From the NCBI GenBank assembly GCA_964354345.1, contig CAYGZL010000123.1:1-20098 (forward strand): a stretch of 20,098 nucleotides of DNA, in the 5' to 3' direction. The notes beneath the pieces were generated by a model. The model saw only the letters and a list, made by a program, of their open reading frames with translations. It was not told the DNA's origin and did no database searches. Both the position numbers and the translations under genes were made by a program. Positions 1 through 7,310 of this stretch are shown here, piece after piece. How positions within the stretch are numbered: position 1 is the stretch's first letter; each line of letters opens with the position of its first letter. Origin of the DNA: CAYGZL01 sp964354345. Its GTDB lineage: Bacteria; Chloroflexota; Anaerolineae; Anaerolineales; UBA4823.

Positions 1-126
1 GATCTCCCCCCTCAACCCCGGGTTCTTCTCCACCACCTCGCTTTGGATCGCCGCGCAGGTCGCCTTCAACAGCCCCTCGTTGTAATACACCGGGATCACA
101 ATCGAATAATCAAACTCCCTCTCCAT
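1..126 (-). CDS. Family 2 glycosyltransferase, N-terminal part (runs off left edge)
   Basis: Only the first 42 codons are in the window. They begin MEREFDYSIVIPVYYNEG, and the IVIPVYYNEGLL stretch is the first beta strand and nucleotide-binding start of a GT-A fold family 2 glycosyltransferase. Such enzymes transfer a sugar from a nucleotide or polyprenyl donor in polysaccharide or glycolipid assembly. The start is well fixed: a strong Shine-Dalgarno (TAAGGAGG on the minus strand, 131-138) lies just upstream of the ATG at 126. The gene is last in the visible part of the minus-strand polysaccharide operon, 48 bp after the GDP-mannose-epimerase-like gene. Donor and acceptor cannot be told from this fragment. 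Confidence 0.85.
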   Translation of the reverse strand, partial: MEREFDYSIVIPVYYNEGLLKATCAAIQSEVVEKNPGLRGEI

Positions 127-139
127 CTCCCCTCCTTAC

Positions 140-170
140 AACGTTAAACGTTGAACGTTTAACGTTAAAC
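140..170. repeat. Heptanucleotide tandem repeat AACGTTN
   Basis: Four consecutive 7-bp units (AACGTTA, AACGTTG, AACGTTT, AACGTTA) plus a trailing AAC fill most of the 48-bp gap between two operon genes. Within it, GTTAAACGTT and AACGTTTAAC form a perfect 10-bp inverted repeat around one G (143-163). It lies just downstream of the preceding stop codon and just upstream of the next Shine-Dalgarno. The period-7 design resembles the short tandemly repeated repetitive sequences known from cyanobacteria. A function is not evident. Confidence 0.8.
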
Positions 171-174
171 CTGA

Positions 175-1164
175 CTACTGTAAACCCATTTCCTGCTCCG
201 CCACCCACGGATACGTCCGCTCGATCCCCGCCCGCAGGTCGAACTGCGCCCGCCAGCCCAGCGTGTAGATGCGCGCGTTGCTGAAATTGCGTGACTGCAC
301 GCCCACCGGGCCGGGCACGTGCCGGATGTGGATCTTCTTCCCGGCTACACTCGCCACCGTCTCCACCAGCTCGTCCACGCTCACGTACTGCGGGCAGCCG
401 ATGTTCACCGCCCCCTCCAGGTCGGACTGCATCAGCCGGTAAATCCCCTCCACCATGTCCGCCACGTAGGTGTACGAGCGGATGGCGCTGCCGTCGCCCC
501 ACACCTCGATCGTTCCGCCGTCCTCCGCCTCGGCAATTTTCCGGCACATCGCCGCCGGCGCCTTCTCCCGTCCCCCCCGCCAGGTGCCCTCCGGTCCGTA
601 GCAGTTCTGGAAGCGGGCGATGCGCACCTGGAGGCCCTGCTTACCGCGGTAAGCCTGCTTACCGCCGGAAGCCCTACGTCCATAAGCCAGCGCCATTCGC
701 TCGGCGTACAGCTTCTCCCAGCCATACTCGTTATCCGGATGCGCTGGAATGGCCTCGGCTTCCGTCATCTCCGGCTCGCCCGGCTGCATATCCCGGTACA
801 CGCACACCGACGACGAGAAGAAGTAGCGCGGGATGTTCAGCTCGCTGGCGTTATGGATCATGTGAATGTTGATCAGCGCGCTGTTGTGCATGATCTCGCA
901 CTCCGCCGAGTGGATGAAGCCCATCCCGCCCATGTCCGCCGCCAGCTGGTAAACCTCATCGAAGCGCCCTCCAGACAGAGTCAGCGCCTGCCGGCAATTC
1001 TCCTCCTGGCGCAGGTCGAGCAACATGAATTCGTCCGCTGCCTCCGGCGACCACTCGTGCGGCTTGAGATCCACCCCCCGCACCCAATACCCCTCGCCCT
1101 TCAACCGTTTCACCAAATGGCCGCCAATAAATCCACCGGCCCCACACACCAACGCACTCTTCAT
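175..1164 (-). CDS. GDP-mannose 3,5-epimerase-like short-chain dehydrogenase
   Basis: A 329-residue NAD-dependent epimerase of the extended SDR family. The Rossmann motif GAGGFIGGH is at residues 9-17. LAADMGGMGFIHS (75-87), SSSVCVY (117-123), Y147-x3-K151 and W195-RGGREKAPAAMCRK (to 209) match plant GDP-mannose 3,5-epimerase closely. They include the equivalents of its catalytic Cys (C121) and Lys (K201). Those enzymes convert GDP-D-mannose to GDP-L-galactose or GDP-L-gulose; in this operon the product would feed a surface glycan. The ATG at 1164 is chosen over one 16 codons upstream because it follows AGAGGAAATT and gives the family N terminus, and because the upstream ATG lies inside a hairpin. 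Residues about 163-177 are an extra loop that plant homologues lack, encoded by an 18-bp tandem repeat. Substrate specificity is inferred. Confidence 0.85.
   Translation of the reverse strand: MKSALVCGAGGFIGGHLVKRLKGEGYWVRGVDLKPHEWSPEAADEFMLLDLRQEENCRQALTLSGGRFDEVYQLAADMGGMGFIHSAECEIMHNSALINIHMIHNASELNIPRYFFSSSVCVYRDMQPGEPEMTEAEAIPAHPDNEYGWEKLYAERMALAYGRRASGGKQAYRGKQGLQVRIARFQNCYGPEGTWRGGREKAPAAMCRKIAEAEDGGTIEVWGDGSAIRSYTYVADMVEGIYRLMQSDLEGAVNIGCPQYVSVDELVETVASVAGKKIHIRHVPGPVGVQSRNFSNARIYTLGWRAQFDLRAGIERTYPWVAEQEMGLQ
636..671. repeat. Tandem 18-bp palindromic repeat inside a coding frame
   Basis: Two adjacent 18-bp units (636-653 and 654-671) differ at only two bases. The first contains a perfect 16-bp palindrome, GCTTACCGCGGTAAGC (639-654). 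The repeat lies in frame inside the GDP-mannose-epimerase-like gene. It encodes much of a short Gly/Lys/Arg-rich loop absent from plant homologues, between the Y147/K151 catalytic region and the LQVRIARFQN strand. Confidence 0.8.
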
Positions 1165-1183
1165 ATAATTTCCTCTAAATCCT

Positions 1184-1220
1184 GATGATTTTTGGGATAC
1201 AAAGTATCGCAAAAATCATC
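1184..1220. repeat. 37-nt intergenic hairpin between two epimerase genes
   Basis: Two 17-bp arms (1184-1200 and 1204-1220) form an inverted repeat with a single mismatch and an AAA loop. The outer ten base pairs (GATGATTTTT / AAAAATCATC) are perfect. It sits in the 69-bp gap, 13 bp after the stop of the upstream epimerase and about 20 nt before the ATG of the next gene. No U-tract follows it on the minus strand, so it is not a classic terminator. It may be an attenuator, an mRNA processing or stabilising stem, or a small palindromic repeat. Confidence 0.75.
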
Positions 1221-1233
1221 AATAATTTTGACT

Positions 1234-2400
1234 CTACGCCGCCAACCCCTTCTGCACCAGCTCCTGCCGCGCCTGCTCGAACGCATCCACCGCCGTCTGT
1301 CGCCGCACCCAATCCACCAGCTCGCCGATCCCCTGCTCAAACCGCACTCGCGGTCGGTAGCCGAGCGCCTCCAACCGCCGGATATCGCCATAGCAGTGGC
1401 GGATATCCCCCGCCCGAAACTGCTGCGTGATCTCCGGCTCTATCCTGCTGACCGTTGACGGCTGGTCGCTGACGGCTTCTGCCAGGTGTTCGATCAACGA
1501 CTGCGCCACTTCCCGGATCGCCAGCGGTCGTCCCGTGCCTGCGTTCAGCGCCTTGTAATCCGCTGCGGGCTGCTCCATCACCAACAGGTTGGCCTGCACG
1601 ATGTCGCTGACGTGGGTAAAATCGCGCTGCTGCCAGCCGTCTTCAAAGATCACCGGCGGTTGCCCGTTCAGCAGCCGGCTCGAGAAGATCGCCGCCACCC
1701 CCGTATAGGGGTTGCTCAGCGCCTGGCGCGTCCCGTACACGTTGAAATAGCGCAGCGCCACCGTCGGGATCTGGTATGCCCAGCCCACCGTCAGGAACAT
1801 CTCCTCGTGATCGCGCTTGTTGATGGCGTAGATCGAGGTCGGGTAGAGCGGCTTGTCTTCATCGGTCGGCAGCGGCTCCGTGCTCTCTACGCAGCCCGCC
1901 GCCGGGCAGCGCATCTCCCACTCGCGCCGTTGCAGTTGCTCGACCGGTCGCAGCCTGGGATACACCCGTCCATGCACCGGGCAGCGGTAAGCGCCTTCCC
2001 CGTAGATCGACATCGACGAGGCCACGATCAGCTTGCGCGGCCGCTGTCGCATCTCAACGATCGCTTGTAATAATGTCGCCGCCCCCAGCGTGTTGGCGCT
2101 CGTGTAGCGCTCGATGGCGTACATGCTCTGCGCCACCCCCACCTGCGCCGCCTGGTGGAACACCACCTCCACCCCTTCCAGGGCGCGGCGCAGGCTGTCA
2201 GGATCCCGCACATCGCCCACCACCAGCTCCGCTTCCGGGTTCAAATATTCCGGCTTCTCGCCGCGCTCACGCAGCCCACCGTGCACTTGCGGCTCCAGGT
2301 TGTCCAGCAAGCGCACTCTGTGCCCGCCTCCTACCAGCGCATCCACCAGGTGCGAGCCAATAAAGCCCGCCCCGCCGGTGACCAGAATTGTTTCGCTCAT
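1234..2400 (-). CDS. NAD-dependent sugar epimerase with zinc-ribbon insert (dTDP-L-rhamnose 4-epimerase-like)
   Basis: A 388-residue extended SDR. The Rossmann motif TGGAGFIGSH is at residues 8-17, SSMSIYGEG at 128-136, and the catalytic Y191-x3-K195 follows. An insert at about 138-175 carries CPVH (140-143) and CPAAGC (165-170), a likely zinc ribbon. This insert is typical of a group usually named dTDP-L-rhamnose 4-epimerase, so the product may be dTDP-6-deoxy-L-talose; other nucleotide-sugar substrates remain possible. The ATG at 2400 overlaps the TAA of the preceding gene (TAATG) and is preceded by AGGTGA, so translation is probably coupled. Residues about 309-318 (AVSDQPSTVS) are encoded by a heptanucleotide repeat and look like an inserted surface loop. 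Confidence 0.85.
   Translation of the reverse strand: MSETILVTGGAGFIGSHLVDALVGGGHRVRLLDNLEPQVHGGLRERGEKPEYLNPEAELVVGDVRDPDSLRRALEGVEVVFHQAAQVGVAQSMYAIERYTSANTLGAATLLQAIVEMRQRPRKLIVASSMSIYGEGAYRCPVHGRVYPRLRPVEQLQRREWEMRCPAAGCVESTEPLPTDEDKPLYPTSIYAINKRDHEEMFLTVGWAYQIPTVALRYFNVYGTRQALSNPYTGVAAIFSSRLLNGQPPVIFEDGWQQRDFTHVSDIVQANLLVMEQPAADYKALNAGTGRPLAIREVAQSLIEHLAEAVSDQPSTVSRIEPEITQQFRAGDIRHCYGDIRRLEALGYRPRVRFEQGIGELVDWVRRQTAVDAFEQARQELVQKGLAA
1447..1476. repeat. Heptanucleotide tandem repeat inside the epimerase gene
   Basis: Four period-7 units (GCTGACC, GTTGACG, GCTGGTC, GCTGACG) plus GC lie within the zinc-ribbon epimerase frame, encoding roughly AVSDQPSTVS on the minus strand. The same unit family appears at 5831-5853 inside the O-antigen-ligase-like gene, in a different reading frame. 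This points to insertion or expansion of a nucleotide repeat rather than a shared protein motif. Confidence 0.75.
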
Positions 2401-5153
2401 TATTTCACCTGCCTGCGCATGACCAGCCAGAAGATGAAAGCCACCAACAGCACGGCTGGAATTGCGCTGATGGCCAGGATCGCCCAGCGGTTGCTCAGTA
2501 ATGGATTGCTGTTGGCTGGGATCGTTGAAAAGGATCGCGTCGGCTGAATAGACGGGGTTTGTGTTGCATCTGCGCTTGCTGCCCCCGGCGGAAGTGGGGT
2601 AAACGTCGGCAGCGCCGTGGGGAGTGGCAGCGGCGCCTTCAACAGCCTTCCGGAGAAAAACAATCCGTGGCGTACCGGGATTTCCGCAGCCTCCAGGCTG
2701 GCTGCCGCCTCGGTAACCTGTAGCGGTCCGCTGTACAAGGCGGCCAGGCCGGGTAAGGGTGCGCCAGCCATAGAGAGCGTCTGTGCGTTGGTCAAATCCG
2801 ACAAAGGTTCGCTCTCGACTTCAGACCAATTCTCGCCCCCTTCCCATGTCCAATGCTGTAAAGCCGCTCCGCTGGATCCATCTGCGTTGATCAGCAGCAG
2901 GTGCAGATAGCCTGGGTTATCCAGTGCCAGCGCTGCCGGACCGCCCGCGTTCGCCTGGCTGGTCAGGCGCGCCGGTTGGCTCCAGGTCAATCCTCCATCC
3001 AGCGAATATTGGTGGAACAAGGTCGGGTTTCCAGCCAGCAGCTCTTGCCAGGCGATATGGATTTGCCCCTCGGCGCTGGTCAGCAGTTGGCTCCATCCCG
3101 CTTTCCCACTGCCCACCTGCCGCGGCGTGCTCCAGTCCGTGGCTGTGCTGCGGCTATAATACAGCCCGAGCGGTTGGTTGGCGGGTGGCAGGCCGTAGCG
3201 GCTCCACAGCATATGTTCTGTTCCCTGTGCGTCGAGTGCCAGGCGCGGCGCTTCAACACGCTCCCAGCCAGCCGCCTCCGCATCGAAAACTTTTTCTGGC
3301 GTTCCCCAGGTGGGGAGTTGACCAGCCTGTACTGCGCTTTGTGTGCTGATCAGGTAAATTCCGCGGCCTTCGTTGAACGACACGCTATAGGCGATGGTCA
3401 GCTTCCCCTGCGCATCAACTGCGACCTGGACCGCTTCCCCCACCCGGCCAGAGACGGTCAGGCGTTCAGGCGCCGGCCAGTTGCGCGCTTCCAGCGCCTG
3501 TGCCAGCGGCGCCAAAGCATAATAGAGCTCGCCGCCGTCACTCCAGGTCAGGAACAACATCCCGGCCGGGTGTACCACGGCTGCCGGACTGCTCGGGCGA
3601 CCGTTGGGTGAAGTCTCGACCTCGAGTGGCGTTGACCAGCGTGCTCCATCCCACAGGGCGTAGCGAATCGTCGACTCGCTTTTGACTGCCCAGAATGCAT
3701 GCACACGACCGTGCGTATCCGCCGTCAGGGCGGGGGTAGAAAACTCCAGGGTTGTGTTGGCCAGCAATTCGGGTGCGCCCCACGCCGGTTGTGGGGTGGG
3801 CGTGGGGAACCAGGTCGCCGCCGCCTCCAGGGAGCGGCTGAGCAGCCACACCTCACCGGCTCCTGTCCCGCTGGCGGCGCCGCCGGAGGCGATTCCTCCG
3901 CAGCCCGCCACGGCGAGTTCAATCCCTTGACTGCTTGCGCCGGTCAGGGCGGCCTGCAGGCAGCCAAGCTGCACCGTGCGGAACGTATCCGGGTTTGTGA
4001 AGCTGGTCAGCTCAGGTTGGCTTTGCGGTGTGCTCCACCCGCCAGGGTTTTCCGCCGCTCCACCCGCTGGATTGGCGTTCCAGGCCAGCAGCCAGGTTTC
4101 ATTCGCGCCCGCGCCAATTGAGTTTCCACTGGTCATCAGATAGAAGGTATCCGGATCAGCCGGCAGGAGCTGCAAATTCTCTGGGCAGGTTTTATTCAGC
4201 GGCTCAGGCAAGGATGCCGCGGTTTGCCAGCTTTTCCCCTCATCCTGTGTCCAACTGGCGTACAGACCGCAGGTTGTTCCCTGGTGTCCGGCCTGCCACA
4301 GCAACAGGATCGTCTTTCCTTGGGCAGCCAGCCGCGGTCGGGCAGGTCCCTCCGTCTGGGTGTTGTCGCCTTTTTGCCGGCTGTCCACTTCAATTGGCTG
4401 TGCCCAGCTCTCTCCGTTGTCGCCGGACAGAGTCAGATAGATTCGCTCCTGCGTCCGGTCGTCCCAGGCGGCGTACACGCGCCCGCCTTGCCCGACTGCC
4501 ACACTCACTGTTGCATTTCCGGGTTTGAGGCCGCGATAGTACGGTGAGTCATACAGCAAGCGCGGCGTTCCCCACTGTTCACTCCCCGCTGCCCGGGACC
4601 GGCTGTAGACGCCCGCCGGTTGACTCGGCGTAGCCTGGTTGGTGATGAAGACCACGACCGCGCCGCCGCCCGGACTGGTGGTCAGCGCCTGTGTGCTGAC
4701 ATTGCTCGCCAGGATATCCGTAGCTTTCCAATCCGTAGCTAAACCGAAGCGCTCGCCCAGCACGCGGCTGTACAACAGCACGCCTGTCTTGCTCCGCCAC
4801 ACGGCGTGCAGCCACCCCTGGTCGTCCGCGCGCAGTTGCAGAGTCTCCAGTCCCTCTTCAAAAGGTAACTTGACCGCGGCTGGTGCAGACCATTGTGGAA
4901 AGGTTGTCTCCTCTTTTCCCTGCCGGAAACTGTACATCAGCCCATCGAAGCTGTCGCTCCACACCGCGTGCAACCGGCCACTCGCATCCGCCACTATCGC
5001 CGGGTTAGTCGCCGCGCCGGACCTCGATAGGTTGAGCGGTTCACTCCACCCGCTGGCTGGAGCCTGCACTGCCCAGGCAGAAACCAGGGGCAGCGCCACA
5101 GCCAGGGAAGTTATCAGAGAAATAATAAGTAAGAGAAAGTATCGTTTTTTCAA
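2400..5153 (-). CDS. Secreted membrane-anchored sialidase-like beta-propeller protein
   Basis: A 917-residue protein predicted to sit outside the membrane. It has a Sec signal (KKRYFLLLIISLITSLAVA, then residues up to about 30), a long repetitive propeller region, a Pro/Thr-rich linker (about 845-880), one transmembrane helix near the C terminus and a basic tail RRQVK. Asp-box/BNR-like motifs are visible (SGDNGESW 243-250, TQDEGKSW 302-309, later SLDGGLTW), with recurring strands such as GRLHAVWS, GRVYAAWD and GRVHAFWA. Asp-box propellers occur in sialidases and in non-enzymatic binding proteins; I see no clear sialidase active site, so a glycan-binding or surface role is as likely. The start is TTG (5151-5153), chosen because it begins the signal peptide and follows TAAGG. 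Its stop overlaps the next gene's ATG. Confidence 0.8.
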   Translation of the reverse strand: MKKRYFLLLIISLITSLAVALPLVSAWAVQAPASGWSEPLNLSRSGAATNPAIVADASGRLHAVWSDSFDGLMYSFRQGKEETTFPQWSAPAAVKLPFEEGLETLQLRADDQGWLHAVWRSKTGVLLYSRVLGERFGLATDWKATDILASNVSTQALTTSPGGGAVVVFITNQATPSQPAGVYSRSRAAGSEQWGTPRLLYDSPYYRGLKPGNATVSVAVGQGGRVYAAWDDRTQERIYLTLSGDNGESWAQPIEVDSRQKGDNTQTEGPARPRLAAQGKTILLLWQAGHQGTTCGLYASWTQDEGKSWQTAASLPEPLNKTCPENLQLLPADPDTFYLMTSGNSIGAGANETWLLAWNANPAGGAAENPGGWSTPQSQPELTSFTNPDTFRTVQLGCLQAALTGASSQGIELAVAGCGGIASGGAASGTGAGEVWLLSRSLEAAATWFPTPTPQPAWGAPELLANTTLEFSTPALTADTHGRVHAFWAVKSESTIRYALWDGARWSTPLEVETSPNGRPSSPAAVVHPAGMLFLTWSDGGELYYALAPLAQALEARNWPAPERLTVSGRVGEAVQVAVDAQGKLTIAYSVSFNEGRGIYLISTQSAVQAGQLPTWGTPEKVFDAEAAGWERVEAPRLALDAQGTEHMLWSRYGLPPANQPLGLYYSRSTATDWSTPRQVGSGKAGWSQLLTSAEGQIHIAWQELLAGNPTLFHQYSLDGGLTWSQPARLTSQANAGGPAALALDNPGYLHLLLINADGSSGAALQHWTWEGGENWSEVESEPLSDLTNAQTLSMAGAPLPGLAALYSGPLQVTEAAASLEAAEIPVRHGLFFSGRLLKAPLPLPTALPTFTPLPPGAASADATQTPSIQPTRSFSTIPANSNPLLSNRWAILAISAIPAVLLVAFIFWLVMRRQVK

Positions 5154-5222
5154 GAAACAAACCTTAGTTTCGCTGATTGTGTTTCATAATTCGGGATTTG
5201 TACACCCATATTCACGGTTGGA

Positions 5223-7112
5223 TTATTTTACCTTAGCGCGTGCCTGTCTTTCCCAGCTTTGCGCCGTCGCATTGTCCGGCTCGATCAGCAGCACGGTTGC
5301 CCAGGCATCGGCCGCCCGGAGGTAATCCTTCCCAACCCAGTAGCGGTACCACGCCTGGCCCAACAGGCGGGTGACTGCCCATGGCAGCCCCTGGGCGATC
5401 TCCGCTGCCGGTCGAATCTGCCCGTCGGCGACCAACGCGTCGCTGTGCACCAGACGGGTGGCCTCATCCCGGTAGCCAGCCTGCCACAGCCGTGTCGTCA
5501 GTTCCAGGGCTCTCGCGTATTCGCCGCGGCTCAAGGTGATCTCCGCCAACCGCTGCAAAGCGCTCCGTTGGGTCGGGTCAGTATCCAGCGCCCTCTCGAA
5601 CTGTGCCATCGCTCCGTTCAGATCGAGCGCCTGGCGCACCTGATCCAGCGAATAGGTGTCGAAGCGAGCCGGATCATAAGCTACCAGCTCCAGGCGTGTC
5701 TGTTGCAGCGTACCGAGATTCGCCTGCCAGGCAGCCCTCAGGCGGGGAATAGCCAGCGCCGCCAGGACTACCAGCAGCGCTGTTATGCTAACCAGGAGCG
5801 CTTCAATTCCCCAGCGACTGTGCCTCGCCCGCTGACCGCTGTCGGCTGACGGCTTTTCTACCAGCCAGGCAAAGCCCAGCGCCAAACCCAGCAACGGCAA
5901 CGTGCGCTCGACATAGAACACGACATCCACCAGGCCGTGCACACAGGCCACCAGGACAGCCGCCAGGCCGCTCCAGCCCAACATTGTTCCCGTTACGGAG
6001 GATTGCTCGTTGCCAGTAGACAGCTTCAGGCTGCGCAAGGCCCAGGTCAGGCAGATCAGGCTGCCCCACGCCAGCGCGACCGCCCCCACCACCCCTTGTT
6101 CGATCCACACCTCCAGGAAGGAGTTATGCGCATGGGCGATGATCGGCGTGTGAATGAGCAAGGCGTAGGTCGACTGCACATTCCAGTGCATCATCAGCCC
6201 GCTGCCGGTGAAGGGGTAATCCCTGACCAGGCTCCACCCTTGACTCCACAGCGCCAGGCGCGATTGCCAGCCGCCGGTGGGATCGGGCACCATCCCCACC
6301 AACCGGTCCAGGTTGCCCGTCAGGAGCACTCCCATCCCAACTGCCGCCGCCAGGATGACCACCCCTCCCCAATAGCCGGCTGCTTGGGCTGGGCGCTGAA
6401 AATAGCGCCGTTGCGCTGCTGCCAGCAGCGCAACGCCTCCCACGCCAAGCACCGCCAGCCAACCGCCGCGGCTGCTGGTCATAAATAAACCGAGTAAAAT
6501 GAGCGCTGTCAGCGCCCCCGCCAATCCCGCCAGGCTGCGCCGTCGCCGCCGTGCCCACTGCCAGATCAATCCCACCCCGAATGGCACGGCCAGCGCCAGT
6601 GTGCCCGCCGCCACATTGCCATGAATGGAAGGTCCGGGGGGTGTCGGCAGGCTGCGATTGAGCCAACCGCCGATCTGGGTGATCATCCCCAGCTTGCCGG
6701 GTTCGGCGCTGAAATCGTGCTGCAGGGGCCAATAAACGGCCAACACGGCCGCCGCCAGGACGAAACCCGCCGCCAACCAGGTCTGTTGCTGCTCATTGCT
6801 CTCTGTGATGCTATAAAAGAGGGTAACGGCTGCCAGCATCCGCGTGAGTTGCAGGAATGAGGTGGCTGGCTCGTACGAAATTGCCACCGCCACAGCCGCG
6901 CTGCCTAAAAAAAGGACAATCGGCCATTCTAGCCCGCTGCGCCGCGCCAGCCGCCCTGTCCTCAGCCAGCGCAGCAAGTTAGCCGCGACCAGCAGCGCCA
7001 GGCCGAACAGGATATAAGTTTGGTACTGTTCGGTGAGGGTGAGCAGGCCGATGCCCAACAGGATAAACCCCCATTCTGTCGCGGGTAAGATGCGTATAAA
7101 TTGGATTCGCAT
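5223..7112 (-). CDS. O-antigen ligase/polymerase-like membrane protein with C-terminal TPR region
   Basis: A 629-residue polytopic membrane protein. Multiple hydrophobic segments fill residues 1-460. TSSRGGW and the periplasmic-loop motif AHNSFLEVWIEQG are characteristic of the Wzy_C/O-antigen ligase family, which polymerises or ligates lipid-linked glycans. The last 150 residues are soluble, with TPR-like helices (for example AMAQFERALDTDPTQRSA and RAADAWATVLLIEPDNATAQ). It is the first gene of the operon, 69 bp before the beta-propeller gene. The ATG at 7112 has no obvious Shine-Dalgarno, so the start is less certain, although the first residues lead directly into the first membrane segment. 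A heptanucleotide repeat encodes part of a loop at about residues 420-427. Confidence 0.85.
   Translation of the reverse strand: MRIQFIRILPATEWGFILLGIGLLTLTEQYQTYILFGLALLVAANLLRWLRTGRLARRSGLEWPIVLFLGSAAVAVAISYEPATSFLQLTRMLAAVTLFYSITESNEQQQTWLAAGFVLAAAVLAVYWPLQHDFSAEPGKLGMITQIGGWLNRSLPTPPGPSIHGNVAAGTLALAVPFGVGLIWQWARRRRRSLAGLAGALTALILLGLFMTSSRGGWLAVLGVGGVALLAAAQRRYFQRPAQAAGYWGGVVILAAAVGMGVLLTGNLDRLVGMVPDPTGGWQSRLALWSQGWSLVRDYPFTGSGLMMHWNVQSTYALLIHTPIIAHAHNSFLEVWIEQGVVGAVALAWGSLICLTWALRSLKLSTGNEQSSVTGTMLGWSGLAAVLVACVHGLVDVVFYVERTLPLLGLALGFAWLVEKPSADSGQRARHSRWGIEALLVSITALLVVLAALAIPRLRAAWQANLGTLQQTRLELVAYDPARFDTYSLDQVRQALDLNGAMAQFERALDTDPTQRSALQRLAEITLSRGEYARALELTTRLWQAGYRDEATRLVHSDALVADGQIRPAAEIAQGLPWAVTRLLGQAWYRYWVGKDYLRAADAWATVLLIEPDNATAQSWERQARAKVK
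5831..5853. repeat. Heptanucleotide tandem repeat inside the O-antigen-ligase-like gene
   Basis: Three period-7 units (GCTGACC, GCTGTCG, GCTGACG) plus GC lie in frame in a loop between membrane segments, encoding approximately PSADSGQ on the minus strand. It matches the repeat at 1447-1476 in sequence and orientation but is read in a different frame. Confidence 0.7.
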
Positions 7113-7207
7113 AAAGAGTTGGCTGTGTGGCGGGAGCAGCTCTTGTTCCGCGCCCTCCCACGCTCCGCCCTTCCGACGCCCTTTAGATGAGTCAGACTGA
7201 GTATTCT

Positions 7208-7213
7208 ATTATA
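7208..7213 (-). promoter_or_regulatory. Candidate -10 box for the polysaccharide operon
   Basis: A perfect TATAAT on the minus strand lies about 95 bp upstream of the first operon gene (ATG at 7112). No good -35 hexamer is found at 16-18 bp, so this is a candidate only. It is the best minus-strand match in the divergent intergenic region 7113-7310. Confidence 0.35.
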
Positions 7214-7225
7214 CCCAATTTTTTA

Positions 7226-7256
7226 TTGAACCATCTCCACCCATCTGTTGTATACT
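7226..7256 (+). promoter_or_regulatory. Candidate promoter for tldD-tldE
   Basis: TTGAAC (7226-7231) and TATACT (7251-7256) are separated by 19 bp, about 55 bp upstream of the tldD start. Both hexamers resemble sigma-70 elements, but the spacing is longer than optimal. Confidence 0.3.
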
Positions 7257-7310
7257 TCACAGGGAAAATTTGAGCGTTGATTCTACCCATTAAACCATCA
7301 AGGAGAAACT

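Noticed and set aside
636..671. A possible CRISPR array
   Set aside because: Only two adjacent 18-bp units with no spacers, inside a coding gene.
319..1185. A 288-codon open frame on the plus strand
   Set aside because: It is antisense to the GDP-mannose-epimerase-like gene, has no recognisable domain, and overlaps the well-supported coding frame throughout.
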